64,000 nucleotides of DNA from Epiperipatus broadwayi (lineage: Eukaryota > Onychophora > Udeonychophora > Euonychophora > Peripatidae): positions 1,512,001 to 1,576,000 of the forward strand of contig JAQFVV010000003.1 in the NCBI GenBank assembly GCA_028023455.1, read 5' to 3'. Position 1 is the stretch's first letter. Every line of letters begins with the position of its first letter. Positions 48,820 through 62,024 of this stretch are shown here, in pieces. The notes under the pieces were generated by a model. It saw nothing but the letters and a program-made list of their open reading frames with translations, was not told the origin of the DNA and did not search any database. A program made the translations under genes and the position numbers.

Positions 48820-51003
48820 TGTACTTTCTTTAAAAAGCATACAAAAATTGTATACATGGTAACAGAGAACATTATAAATGATATTATGAATCTGCATGCT
48901 TTACCTGATCATGCTGATATACATTTGTATTATAATTTGGTTATGACTAAATTAAAGTTGTCTTTAAAAAGAATAAAAAGAAGGAAAAGATATATAAAAT
49001 GGAAATTAGATAAATTGAGAAAAATGGAGAAACAAAAATTTGGTTTAATATGTGACAAAATAAAAAAAATTAATAAAGAAGAATGTATTAATAATTTTGA
49101 TAAGTGCTAGTGTAAGATTAAAGAACTGTTTAAAATAGAAAAAATGAAGTAGTACTACTCAGTTAAAAAAAAAAAAAATCTTGGATAATGGAATATATGT
49201 AGGAAAAGATGGAAGAATGTCATTACCAAGGAAGAGAAAAGTGCATATAGAAAAATTAGTAATGAGCTAAGAAGAAAAAGAAATTTAGAAAAAGAAAAAT
49301 GATTGGAACAAAAATGTAGACTGATAGAAAAGCTTCACCAGGTGAAAAGATATAATCTGGTAATTGATAGAATTAGAAATGTTACTTGGGAAAAAAAGTA
49401 ATGCTAGCAAATAAAATAGCAGATAAAAATTAAAAAAAAAGATTAATTGATAGTAATGATATGTTGAAAAGATGGAAAGAATATTTTCACTATTTATTTA
49501 GAAAAGAAAATAATACAATAAATTATGAACTTGAAAATGAAGAAGATATTAAAGTAGATAATAAAAATATGAACATATTGACAGATGAAATAATTAAGTC
49601 AATCACACAAATGAAGAATGGTAAAGCTGTTTGATCTGATATAATACCTATAGAATTTTTGAAAGCAATGGGAGAATTTACTATGATGAAAATAATTGGA
49701 TTTTGCAATTTTTTATATAATAGTGTAGTTTAGCCTGGTGATTTTTAGAGAACTATAATGATTCCAATTGCTAAAAGAAGAAAGCTGTTACATGTGAAGA
49801 GTACAGGTATATTTGTTATCTCACACTTGAGAAGGTAGAATATTTAGAATATTATATTGACAAAGACCAGTTTAGTTTTCAGAGTGGAAACAACTACAAG
49901 AGTTTCTATTTGTATTGTTAAAACAATGGCATGATATATTGAAAAAGATAAAAAATATATATATATATTTAATGGATTTGGAAAAAGCAGTTGATAAAGT
50001 AATCTGGAACAAACTTATAACCATCTTAAAAAATAAAGGAGTATTTTTGAAAAAAAAAAGATTGGTTTGGAATATGTATACATCACAAAGGATAAGAATT
50101 AAACCAGAGAATAATGACACTGATAAGTGAATATAGAAAAAAAGAGTTAGACAAAGATACAATATGTCATCTGTTCTTTTTAATGTTTATTTAGAAGACA
50201 TACTAAATAATTATTTAGGCTGTAGAGGAGCAAATTTTGGAGATAGAATAATAAAATGTGTAAGATTTGCAAAGAGTCTTTACAATATATTAAATAAATT
50301 GGAGGAAAGATAAATGAATATAGAATGAAAGATCAATGTTGAGAAAACTAAATGTTTGTGGATAGAAAGGAATTTAAAAGTATTGCAAGTTCAAATCCAT
50401 AGCAATATAGTTCTTCAGGTAAAGGGATTTTGATATTTGGGTAGTTAGTTGAATAAGGATTGAAGAAGTAAAGAGCAAGTTAAAAGGAAAATAGTATTGC
50501 CAAAGGAGTCTTTTACTAAGAGAAAGAAAATACTTTTCTGATCTTTGAAGAGAGGATTAAGAAAAAGATTCATTTAATGCTATATGTAAAATGTACTATT
50601 CTATGGTTGCAAAACATGGACACTAAATAATAAAATTAAGAACAGATTGGAAGTCTTTGAGATGTGCTCATAGAGAAGGAAAAAATCAGTTGGATGAATA
50701 AAATAACAAATAAAGAAGTTTTGAAAAGAGTAAATAAAAAAAAGATAGATTGAGGAAATTAGATAGGAAGAGAATCTGAATTGGACATACATTAAAAAGA
50801 AAGTATAGTTTAATGAAAGATGTTTTGGAGGGAATAGTGAGTGGAAACAAGAAGGATGAAAAAGATTGGTATTGTTGAATGATGTAAGACATGGAAAAAA
50901 TTACATGGAATTGCAGAGTTGGGTAATGAAGAGAATGGAGTGGGGAAATGGATGAATTAGTGATATGATTGCTCTCTGATCTAGTCCATAGGACAGAACA
51001 CTT
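48820..51003 (+). pseudogene. Jockey-like LINE, endonuclease end through reverse transcriptase to 3' end, heavily broken
   Basis: Open frame 48814-49110 covers the end of the endonuclease and the linker (LPDHADIH, NLVMTKLKLSLKRIKRRKRY, 'SDHxLVxAxLxLxLKxxxRR'). Next, about 49260-49660, come LKRWKEYFHYLFRKEN and an NKxxG-like KNGKAV preceding IPIEFLKAMGE. Then MDLEKAVDKVIWNKL (49970-50014) holds RT motif A, where the expected Phe of 'EKAFD' is Val. QYVICSF- and FADD-region traces follow. From about 50640 come W-K-S-L-R-C, NRRxIGH-like IGHTLKRKYSLMKDVLEGIV (50780-50840) and a final DLVHRTEH near 51000. The order is that of a complete LINE but frames change at least eight times. The minus-strand frames in 49523-50892 are shadows. 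The same 3' end lies at 5.7-6.2 kb. Confidence 0.75.
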
Positions 51004-51131
51004 TTGATTAAATCATTTTTTACAACATAATCAAACAAAATTAATTTATTGACATTTATACAATTCAATGCATAAAGAAATTAAAAGCAAAAATAAATTG
51101 TGGCAGATAGAAAATAATGCAAAATATTACT

Positions 51132-51232
51132 AATAATTTTTTTTTTCATGTGTCAAAGCATTGGCAGGGAAGCGAACCCACAAATCCGGGACGACTGCTT
51201 GTAAGGCTGCATTGCTGACCATACAATAAAGT
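51132..51232 (-). mobile_element. tRNA-derived SINE, minus strand
   Basis: On the minus strand it reads CAGCCTTACAAGCAG (anticodon arm), GTGGGTTCGCTTCCCTGCC (T arm and B box), AATGCTTTGACACATG, then a run of A. The same order and words as 25529-25634, with the D arm more decayed. Confidence 0.75.
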
Positions 51233-52459
51233 TGCTATTAAGAAAAATAATTGCTTTAACTTGTTCTGCCAGTAGATTGTAGTAAATTAAAAATAAAAAT
51301 AATTGCTAGTGAAGATTTACTACTTATTTCATTGCTCTACCTAAAATCTAAATAACACTAAGTTAAATCTATATTGTAATGACACATCTTTACATAAACT
51401 TGTTTCAGAGAAATAAATAAATAATTTATTTAGTGATTACAGAAGGGCACGATTAATTGTATAGTTATTCATACACCTATTACTCAAATAAAAAACACAT
51501 AATTTTAATTTGATATAGGAAATTTGAAAGTGATTATTACACTAATTGTTGATTATGATATTGTAGTATTGATTATGATGATAGAAATCACTATTTTATA
51601 ATACACTACATATATTTATTAACACATACTCATTAAATTATATTACATAACTTACATAATTAATTTAATTATGATTATTTGTATAAATAATGAAACATAT
51701 AATATTAATGAATCAAAGTATTTTTGATTGCTTGATCATAAACTTCAGAATTTCTGGAAATACCTCATTCAGCGCGTTGCCTATTTATTACAGAATCTTG
51801 AAATCTATTAATGAGAATTGCCTTCTTAATTTTTTTTTTTTTATGATTCCTTTCTTTGAGCAGTATTGAATATTATTTAAATTAAAATCTAATTTGAAGT
51901 TGCAATATTTTTCATAAGATCAATTAGTTTCCTTTTATGCAATTATAAAGGTACTCTGTTTCCGTCATCATTTTTTTATACAGCATCTCAATTGATTTAT
52001 ATGCGACTTACTGCAGTTACTTATAATTTAGTAAATGGGATTACTTCTTTGCTCTTTAGGTATAGTATATTTATATTTATTGACCAATTTATTTATCTTT
52101 CGCAGAACATAAAATGAAACCCCGTCAATATTATCAAAAAAAATTTTTTAATGAATTTTAAAATATATATATATATATACATAAACTGAACTAATTAAGT
52201 GTTCAATTATTGCTTCAATTTTCTTTGATCACAAAAAGCATGCAATTTCAAATTTGTATTTTATGAAGAAACAAAGAACCATAAATAAAAAAAAGAAATG
52301 AAAAAGATAATTTCTAGAAATAGATTGTGAGATTTTATTATAAATAGGTATTATCAAACTCAAATATACGAGGTTTGAAAAAGTTTTTTTCACTCGTAAA
52401 GTACTTGGATGTGTGTATATATATTTAAATACAAGTATAGTATATATACTTAAGCTAGA
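51233..52459. other. AT-rich stretch, nothing recognised
   Basis: No supported frames. A short TA tract lies at 52164-52180. Confidence 0.5.
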
Positions 52460-52464
52460 TGTAA

Positions 52465-52620
52465 TTAGAGTATATTTGAACCCAGACATTCAAGCTCCCT
52501 TCAGACGCCCACTCTATCTTACACAACCGATACACATGACAACATACATGCTAAAAAGATAAATGATCTCCAATGTCCATATTTCGTGCTGAACAAGCAC
52601 TTATCAGTTGATATGGATCA
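52465..52620 (-). mobile_element. Hammerhead/tRNA-like element, minus-strand copy (copy C)
   Basis: On the minus strand: a hammerhead-like core (CTGATAA at 52607-52601, stem II GTGCTTGTTCAGCAC, GAAA at 52585-52582), then the tail TCATGTGTATCGGTTGTG and AGCTTGAATGTCTGGGTTCA. The conserved G8 of CTGATGA is A here, so it is probably inactive. It forms the left half of a head-to-head arrangement with the plus copy that follows. Confidence 0.7.
52582..52612 (-). ncRNA. Hammerhead ribozyme motif, minus strand, G8 mutated
   Basis: Stem II GTGCT/AGCAC and GAAA are intact, and stem I CAA (just before the core) can pair with TTG after the cleavage region. The first box is CTGATAA rather than CTGATGA. 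Confidence 0.55.
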
Positions 52621-52654
52621 CCCCCCCCCACACACATATATATATATATATATA
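52621..52654. repeat. Poly-C, CA and TA microsatellite
   Basis: Nine C, then CA repeats, then TA repeats, at the junction of the two inverted element copies. Confidence 0.95.
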
Positions 52655-53049
52655 ATCAGTGCTTAGTTTATATTAAGATAGCAAATCTTCAAAAATTGAT
52701 GGATATGAATGGCTGAAGTGTTGGAGAGTGGAGAGGATTGAAGCCATCCCATTAAAGTTTGTAGATGTGCTATATTAATATAAAACAAACACTGATAATA
52801 TGTATCAACGATGATGATTCAGATCAATTGGTGCATGATGGTTTAACATGAAATACATATATTGGAAGTTATTTATCTTTTTCTCATGTATGTGGATATG
52901 TGTATCAGTTGTATAAGATAGAATGGATGCCTGAAGGAAGCTTGAAAATCTGGGTTCAATTTCTCTCTAATTATATAAGAATGGATGACTGAAGGAAGCT
53001 TGAAAGTCTGGGTTCAAATTCTCCCTAATTATATATATATATATATATA
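52655..53049 (+). mobile_element. Hammerhead/tRNA-like element, plus-strand copy with duplicated tail (copy D)
   Basis: A short inverted piece of the leader (ATCAGTGCTTAGTTTATATT, 52654-52690) is followed by the plus-sense leader (ATGGCTGAAGTGTTGG, about 52709). A badly decayed core follows (TGCATGATGGTTTAACATGA at 52832-52851). Then the tail TATGTGTATCAGTTGTATAA and AGCTTGAAAATCTGGGTTCA. The last ~65 bp are repeated (AGCTTGAAAGTCTGGGTTCA, 52998) and end in (AT)n. The leader matches copy A at 3277. Confidence 0.65.
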
Positions 53050-54180
53050 AAGAATATGTTAATATTTAAATTTCAGGTAATTAGCTTACATATTGTAAAA
53101 GTAATAAAACGTCCATTAGATGTATGAATAAAAAGCCTGTTCATTATAAAGATGGGTATTAGCCATCTATTATGGATATCTAAATATAACACTGCGCTCT
53201 GATATTCCTTGATTATCCATGCTTGTAATAGATGGTTCAGAGTAAGATAAAGTGAGAAAATTTCTACTCGTATTATAAATGGTGTAAATAAATTTCTCTC
53301 TGCATTTCTGCAAGGTGATAAATGGATCCAATGTTTGAGTTTTCTGAGAAACTAATTATCCGATTATTTCTTTAGCAAAAAAGTTCCTATGATTCTTAAT
53401 ATGAACTAAAAACAATATTAGTAAGTAAACAAAATATATATTAACTAGATTTTAAATTCAATAAAAAACTAATTAAAAAACAGAATTGTGTTTTCAAATT
53501 CTCGAAAGTTTTTTTTAATTCGCAAAAATAAACTTGTATATCTTTTGAAAAACACAACCTTTTACTTGATTGGCTATTTCATTAAAAAATAGTTCAGAAA
53601 TTTATATTAAATATAATTCAAATTGCAAGCATTTCAGACATGGTTTTGAGATTATAATTATCATAATCATCATAAACAAAGCAAGAACAAAAATTGTGAG
53701 TTATCTGCTTCCTAAAATAAGAATGCAAATATAGAGAACATTAAATATCACTCTATTCTTCATTATTCTTCATTATTATTTTTACAAGATTTCAAATGAA
53801 ATTAGACATTTAAAATTAAAGTTTTTTGTATTTTCTATTTATTTTAAGGGAATTTTTAATTTAGAAATCTTTAAGATAATATATTTATTTGTATTTCCTT
53901 ATAATTTGTTTATGTTTAATTTAAAATATGTGTTACATATTATAACAATAAATAAAGAGATGAAAGATGCCAACTCAGTGGTAACTATACAATAATGTCT
54001 GGGGATGGGCTATATTGGAGCAAATTTAGACACTGATATGGCAAGAAATAAAAAAACATTTTATTGCATCTGGACCATATTTAAATGTTTAATATATTTA
54101 CAATACTTGAGTTTAAGTCTAGCACAACATAATAATAATTAAAATTAAATATATCAAATTTATTAAACGTAAACAGATAA
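53050..54180. other. AT-rich stretch, nothing recognised
   Basis: No supported frames, RNAs or repeats. Confidence 0.5.
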
Positions 54181-54420
54181 TATTGTATTAACGTGAAAGC
54201 TAAAACCTTCAACAGATACGCCTTAACCATGCTTATGTGACAGCCAATAAGATGGAATAATGACATCACATGGACCTCTCAATTCTTAAACATAAGTCAG
54301 AACTATAAGAAAAAGATCCACGTGAGACCATGTGATGTCATTATTCCATCTTATTGGCTGTCATGTAAGCATGGGCAAGGTGTATCTGTTGAAGGTTTTA
54401 GCTTTCACATTATTACAATA
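54181..54420. mobile_element. TA-flanked MITE (Tc1/mariner-like), ~91-bp inverted ends
   Basis: The element at 54183-54418 has arms 54183-54273 and 54328-54418 that are inverted copies with only a few differences. It starts TTGTATTAACGTGAAAGC and ends GCTTTCACATTATTACAA, with TA just outside each end. The loop is about 54 bp. No coding capacity; arm similarity of about 90 percent suggests it is fairly young. Confidence 0.85.
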
Positions 54421-54916
54421 ATTAAAATTATACAAATACTTAAAAGAGATGTTTATTTTGTAATCTAAATAAACATTTAATGTTAGCACATTCATTTACT
54501 ATAGCATATCTAAGCATATATCCATATATGTATATGTAATGTGTGCTTGTTTTTATATATCTTGAAATTATCAATTGAGTATTTGAGTCAAACTATATAT
54601 TCTGTAACAACTGTATAATCTCTCTTGTCACTCATATCCACAATAGACCAATATTTCAGTGTTCTAATATATTTCAGGTAAATTAATTCAATTTCTTATT
54701 TTTATTCAAAAAAAAGTTTATATTCTCAATTAAAAAGAAAAAGTCAAATTTAATGCAATAAAGTAAATACATTTATTTCAAGATCAGAACAAAAGAGGTC
54801 TTTTATAAATTGGTTAGATTTACATACAGTGTACAACTAGCTGCAAAGGTGTTTAAACTAAATCAATAATATTAATCTTAAAACCCATGGAAGATAATAA
54901 AATGCAAATAAACAAG
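54421..54916. other. AT-rich stretch, nothing recognised
   Basis: No supported features. Confidence 0.5.
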
Positions 54917-54985
54917 TATGTGAGTTGATGACTAAAATGAGCTTGAAAATCTGGGTTCAAATCCCCTCTAATTATATATAAAATA
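54917..54985 (+). mobile_element. Hammerhead/tRNA-like element, 5'-truncated tail only
   Basis: GAGCTTGAAAATCTGGG followed by TTCAAATCCCCTCTAATTAT, the same 3' tail as copies A to D, with a B-box-like GGTTCAAATCC. No ribozyme core remains. Confidence 0.65.
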
Positions 54986-57900
54986 GTATAGATGTATTGT
55001 GAATCAATGTAATGTAATCAGATTGTTTTAGGTAAGCATTAAAATGTCTTCTGTTTGGTGTAACATATTACTTATTTTTACATTCATTAGTATGCAAAAT
55101 TTGGAAAATTCAGTAAAGGATAACTGGTCACCAGTCTTTAAAGTATGAGTTTAACTATCTAAGTAAATTATTAATACATAAACATTTTTCATATACATAC
55201 CTTGAGGTATTTGGGGGAAATATTAACATCTCTAGCTCAAACCTATTTTTTGTGGCTTAAAACTCTAAATATTGTTCATTATTTAGTAACAATTATATAA
55301 CTTTATCAATAAAATATATACAATGAGACCTTCTGCCCTTTCTACTATGAGATTCCCTCTTCATTATAGTTTGCTTAAGAAAACCAGATATTCAAGCAAT
55401 TACATACCTGGTCATTTACTTATCACTTAGTTAACATATATAATAAAATAAATCTTTTGAATTAAAAAAAACATATTATGCTAGAATAAATATAAATGTT
55501 ACTAAAAAGTTAACAAAATATGATAATAATGTCCAAAATATATTTAAAAACAATTAACACCATAATACATATTCTTGCTATCATGGGATATCAATAATAC
55601 TTAATCAAATCTTACTGCACTTTAAGATATAATGTATGTGGTAAATTAATTTTTGTAATTAAAGTAATCTATAAGAATAATATATCTTTGCTTGCTCTGG
55701 ATATTACTGACTTCATTTCAAACATTGAGAGCTAAAAAAAATCTTCACCTTCTTTTTATAAAACAATAATAAAATATTAAGCATATAATTACCCCTCTTT
55801 TAAAAATAATAATACAAAATAAATTATCCTTTTTTTCTTTTGGTAGATAATTTCTGGTGTTGGTGATTTTCTTTCTATGACTTATTTACAGGATACACTA
55901 ATATGAAAACAATGCAGATAAATGCTATAGCATAAACTTCCATTTAAAACTGTTAAAGTTTATCAATTGCTTTATAAAACGTACTAATAAGTGAATACTT
56001 TGCTTATGCATATCAAAAGACTTAATTATTTTCAACAGTTAATATCATTATTACTTAGAATTCTATAAATGAGTTTTAAAGTGAAAGTTCAAAAACAAAA
56101 TTAAATGATGAATATTTTTTTTAGTTTAATTTATGAATGCTTGTTAATTGTTTGAAATCCTATTTAGCTATCAAGGAATTAATATGTTGTTAACTTAAAT
56201 GAGGCACGGTGATGCTTAGATTATAGCTGATACAGATATTATATAATCATGAATATATGATTTGAAGGATCTTGAAACCTTTCCTAATTCTGATACCTTT
56301 ATTTACAAGATATTAACTGTATGAACTAATGACAAAGTGAATAAGCATATTTTTAAAAAAATGTATAAATTTATAACCTTTGATTATGTAACTATGCCAA
56401 GCCACAAAGTAAACAAACCATAAAAATTTTAGAACAAAATTTAAAAATAGATTTTGGCAAATGCTTTTTCATCTGAAATATCTTTCTAAAAGTTTTTCAG
56501 ATGCCATAGAACAGTTTTTATTTATTTAGAACAAATAAATAATTTTTTTAAGAATTATTATTTAAACCTTCAAATATATATACATATAAAATTTTGAATG
56601 ATAAACTACATTATTTCACATTTTAACCAATTTAATGCATTTAAAATAACACACTTACAATAACTTTATTTTTCTTTTTTTTCTATTCATACCATATTGT
56701 TGTTTATTTAGTTTGAAAAAAAAGTTTAGCTAAAAATAGTTAAATTTTATAAGAATAACAAACTAACTTTGAACATACTATTAAATTGTTATTATCATTT
56801 CATTACATTTAAATTCTAATCTAAATATGTGCTTATTTAATTAAATGTTTGCATACACATACTTTTTTTATTTACACATGGATATATAGGTAAGAAAAAA
56901 CATGAAATAATTAAAATGGACATTTAAAATAAAGTCAAAACAAAATTTATATAACATTAGCTTTGTGAGACTTTTCTTTTAGCAGAACAAAAATATTGCT
57001 ATGTCATCAAAATTGAATTGAAAATTATAACATTGGGATAAAATAGACTTTTTCAATGAACTTGAAAGTATAGTTTGGAAAGTATTTAAAATAGGCTAAT
57101 TTTAAATTAAACATTTTTATATAATATTTTTACTTTAGAGCTAAACACTTTTTTTTTATTTATTTAAATACAAACTGCAGTCTTGAACATATAAAATATA
57201 TTATTTGTGTAGAAATATGTATGTTATAAAATTTTGTGCATACATTAAAAAAATATTTGCCCATCCTGCTGTTGAAAAGCTTGACTGCAATAGGATTTAC
57301 CTATTCATACTGTGGAATGAGACAAAATTACATAAAAGACAACTATTTAAACCACCTTTTTTACTTCTAAAAGCATGCAAGTAAGTAATATAATCTCTCA
57401 GTGAATAAATAAACGTTTTCTGAATTCATTTTAATGGAATAATAAGAAAGAAGTGTGAGGACCACAGAAATTTATATCTCCAGTGTTTTCTCAAAAAGTT
57501 ATAATTATTAGAGCCTTGCATTATATAATAAATTACAATATTTCAGAAGAATCATAAAATGAATTTCTTTTTTCCAATTTTATTAGTTTTTAATTTCAAA
57601 ACTTTTATATTCTAATGCAAATCACTCTTTTACAGATGATGGGAGGTTCAGATTTTGGAAGTATTCCAAATAATCTTTCTTTATTGTAAGGGTGGCTAAA
57701 AATCCTGTTCAAACTAGCCCTTATGTATCCACAACATCAAATTAAACTAATTGGAAACATAAACTGAGATAATATGTTAGATACACATTATCAATTTTTT
57801 TTTATGTAAAGAGACATATAGACATATAGGCATTAAGTTTATTTTAATAGCTACTAAATAAATATAGAATTAAAATGAAATAAATGCTCTTTTTCAATGG

Positions 57901-58130
57901 AAAGTAAAAACCTAATTAAAAAGACATTTCATATATATACCTATACTAATAATAAGTCATTTGTCAATGTGTAAATGTCACTATTTAAGACTTAGACTTG
58001 GTAGGCATACTGATGACCTAGTGTCAAGTCAATACCTAGACGACTAAGTGCTAAAGAGTGAGAGTAGAATTTTACTATGTAATTTTTCTACAGAATTTTA
58101 TTACATAATTTTTAACTTTATCTACAACCA
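54986..58130. other. AT-rich stretch, nothing recognised
   Basis: No gene, transposon or RNA that I can support. Confidence 0.5.
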
Positions 58131-58156
58131 ATATATATATATATATATATATATAT
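58129..58156. repeat. (TA)n microsatellite
   Basis: About 14 TA units. The frame 58048-58257 is built over it and is not credible. Confidence 0.95.
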
Positions 58157-58199
58157 GTACCATATATTTTAGTAGAATATATATGATTATGTACTATAT

Positions 58200-60740
58200 A
58201 TTTTTTCTGTGTTTGGTTGGTTGTTCGTTTGAAAATTTTTTTCTTTTATATAATTAGTTTGTTCTTCTTCTACTGTTCAAAACTTTACTTTTAAATTTTA
58301 AATATTAAAATTTAGAAAATATTATAAAAAAATTTTTGTTTGTTGAAAATTCTAATTATTTTTTATTAATTCCTTCAAAAAATATGAAAAAGAAATTTGG
58401 TTTCTGTTGTTGTCTTTTGGGGGAAGAAGAAAGAAAAGGATTGCTGTTTTATAAGTAATAAAATTGATAAAAATAATGTATTAAGATGATCCAAAACTTA
58501 AATCTTTCAAATAATATATATTTTGATTCGTTTGAAAGAATAATAAGAATTTGGATGTTTTGAAATATTTATTATTCTAATTTGGAAAATTTGATGTGTA
58601 TAAGTTTATGATGGATTTGTTTAAAAAAATTAAAAATTATTAAAAATTATTTATATTTTATTTGTTTATTATTAAATTAAAAATAAATTTTTATATTGTT
58701 TATTAAAAAATAAATATTGTGAATTGGTTTTCCTGGATATTAAATAAATATTGTGATAGGATAAATTTTTGTAGAGAGTGTAGGATTATATTTATGAAAA
58801 ATTTTTTTAAATTCTGTGTCCTGTTTTAAGGTTGTTTCTGTTTGGGAGCAAATTTATCTATTTGTTTAGTACATAATATATATCTTAATTTACTATTCCA
58901 TATTTATTTTCTAATTCCTTAAAATATCATTTGGTTAATTTGATTTAATAAATTTTACTTTATTTTTAATTTATATTTATGAATATATTTATTTATTTTT
59001 TATATAGTTGAAGTTAGTTATATTTGTTAGTTTAATTATAAGGTTGATAAATATTTATTCAAAAATAGGGAAAAAAAATATGTTTGGATCTTTTGGTATT
59101 TTGTGGTCTTTCAGATTTATTTCCATGATATTATTTACTTATATTAGTTTTTTTAGAGTAGGATTAGTTGTCTGATTATTGTGCATATTGTTAGAAAATG
59201 TGAAAGTGGTATTTGAATAATCAGAAGAATTGGGGGGTGTTTGTTTATGTGAGTAAATTATATGTTGTTTTAGTATGTTAAAGGTTTATTGTGCTGTATG
59301 ATTATTTTAATTATTATTTTGGGATTGTGTGTTATAGTATGTTTATGATAGTGTTTAAATAAAAGTTAGTATTATTTATTCCTATGTGAGATGAATATAA
59401 GGAATATGTTTGTTCACAGATATAAGTTGAAAATTTTAGTTATTAAATATTTCTTCATTTGTAGATAATTTATCGGTTAGATTGTAAATGATATTAAGTA
59501 TTTGTAATTACTGTTGGTTGTTATTATCTACGGAGGAGTTTACATTTTATTTTATTATGATTACATTATAGAAAATAAAAATATATTATTTATTATATAT
59601 TATAGGTATACAGTATTTATTGAATCTGGAAATATATTTATAGTTAATTAATTTATAATTGTCTCAATATTTTATATTAGTTGAAATAAGGTATATTATG
59701 TTTTAAATACTGTATGTGAGTGTATTGAAGAAGTTATTAATTTTATTATTTTATTTGTTTATTTATGTTTTTATTTAAAATATTGAAATTAATATTTATT
59801 GTTTAAAGTTTGTAAATAAAAGTTGATTTATAATTAAACTTATTGTTGTATGTTATTATAAATAGAAATATAAACTTTGGATAGAGCATACATTGAAGAG
59901 CATACATTATAGAGCATACATTAATTACATATTATTGTCTACATGATATAAGAATTTATTAATATTTTGAGAAAAATTAAGATTTTTGTCTTTGGTAGTA
60001 TATGATTGGTAAGGTACAATAAAATCCATTTACCTTTTCCATCATTGTGGTTTGTAGTTGATTTAGTATAAAATACAAATTAATTATTAAATTGTGAACA
60101 GATTTATTAATAATGATATGATTAAATATATTTACTTAACATTTTTAAATTTTCATTGTAATACAATAAGAGTCTCAATGATATATTAAATTATAAAAAA
60201 AATTATTCATGTTTATTAATTGAAAGTTACCTGGTACATTGTCTTAGAAATATATAGATGATTTAAAATTTATAATCTTATGTAGTTAAATTAGTATTTG
60301 TACATGGTGCATAGGGTGATATAAAAATAAATTGAGGTTTAAAGGTGATAAAATTGATATAATTTGTTTAATATGTTTTATAATAATACTATGATAGGTT
60401 TCGCGTATACTGTGGTCAAATAAATTATAAAAAGTTAGGTTAATTCATTAATTTTGTCTGTAGTAAGTTGCCCCAGATGTTGATTGTGGTCTTTTGTGAT
60501 AAAATAAATAGTATGATATGTTTTGGATACAGCTCTTAATAGTGATAAGGTGAATGAGAGTTGATCAGTGACAAGGTTGTAATTCCTAGTGATTAGTTAC
60601 TAAGTTGAGATTACACAATTTACGGTTACAATTTATAGTGGAAAAGTAGATGATGATGGGTAGTTGGAGGGGTGATGGAAGGTTGGTTACCACTTTGTGG
60701 ATAGGTGGGGGATTGGTTGGTGTTGAGTTTTGGTTACAAT
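58200..60740. other. Strand-asymmetric G/T-rich, C-depleted block
   Basis: On this strand C is almost absent while G is common. For example, 59161-59340 has about 4 C and about 50 G. The block ends at about 60740 in a G-rich stretch (GGTGGGGGATTGGTTGG) and a TA tract, after which base use returns to normal. No protein homology was recognised in any frame, including reading TGA as Trp. Its origin is unexplained. Confidence 0.7.
59883..59921. repeat. Three short direct repeats
   Basis: GAGCATACATT occurs three times in 38 bp. Confidence 0.9.
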
Positions 60741-60759
60741 ATATATATATATATATACG
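60739..60759. repeat. (TA)n microsatellite
   Basis: About 10 TA units marking the right edge of the C-depleted block. Confidence 0.95.
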
Positions 60760-61084
60760 CAACAATAATAAAAATAAACCCAGTTCAGTTTCATTCCCTT
60801 TTGTTATTTGTCAAAGGATAGGATAACTGCACATAACCATTATCTTATGATAGAACAATAGAATGCAAGATAAAATGGATGATTTGTTCAAAAACCTCAT
60901 TTTAGTTGTATAATTTTCACAGCACAAAAAGTTGAAATAAATCACAATTAATGCTTAAAATAGATAAAGTTGATAAATTTTCTAGTGATTTAATGAAAAA
61001 ACTGAATTATTTTTTAAGTTGATAAGTAAAAATAATAGACTGCACTATTATTCAAATGAGAATAAAGAAAATAATATACTGCCA

Positions 61085-61128
<44 letters not shown>

Positions 61129-62020
61129 TTAGATGATGAAGTAAATTTTTTTTATATATAATTCTCTAAATACCAAATAACAAATTGAAAAAAATTAAAT
61201 TTATTATAAAGTACTAAGCAATGTATTTTGGTTAAATAAAGTCACAATAAGATCAAAGTGCTACCATCCCAGCCATAAAATGTGATGAATATGATTTACT
61301 TGAATAGATAATGCATGAAGAAGCACCAAATTTTATTTAAAATGTCTGAGTGAATTCAGGAGAGCAACTGCAGAAATAGAAACAACATTGTTTGAAGTGC
61401 ATTGCTGGAAAATTTGTGTGAGCGATGGAGGATTTATTGGACTAGAATGATGAAAATAAAAATAGAATGTATCCATGAGAGACATTAATGATAAATCCAA
61501 GGACTTTGATCAGGGTGATTTTAAAAGAAATTGATTTATCATGTATTATATATATATTTTTGTATGCATTTGTAAAATTATATTTTTATTTGATCATCAT
61601 ACTTGGAAATTTCAAGGCACTTACATTTGGAATAGTGCATTATATTGAAAAATAATATAGTACAGAGGAAAGGTATTAAGTTAGATAAGACTTTTTTATA
61701 TGTAAATAAAATTTAGGTTAATTTCCTCCATAGTGACTTGACATTTAGACACCATCATGAATAATGGGATAAGATAAGAATTTTCTGATACTATTCCATA
61801 TTAAGTACACACACTATTAAAGGACAAAGTTTGTATTTGTTTATTTAATTAATGATAGTTAATTTTAGTTTATTCGATAAGAATGACTAATTTTTTTATA
61901 TGAATTTTCCTTTTCTCTCAACCATACAAAGATAGGGAGTCCCAAAAGATATGAAACATATTGGAATCTGATGATCAGGTTTATATATATATATATATAT
62001 ATGAACATTGGTATTTTTTT
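60760..62020. other. AT-rich stretch with microsatellites, no gene recognised
   Basis: Contains (AT)n at 61086-61128 and 61982-62002. A somewhat less AT-rich patch at 61255-61520 shows no recognisable frame. Confidence 0.5.
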
Positions 62021-62024
62021 CTTT

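Noticed and set aside
48814-49110. Host coding gene with basic coiled coil (98 codons)
   Set aside because: The sequence fits the endonuclease end and linker of the LINE that continues to 51.0 kb.
58200-60740. Nuclear copy of mitochondrial DNA
   Set aside because: The base skew suggested it, but no frame gave recognisable mitochondrial proteins or rRNA when read by eye, even with TGA as Trp. Left as unexplained.
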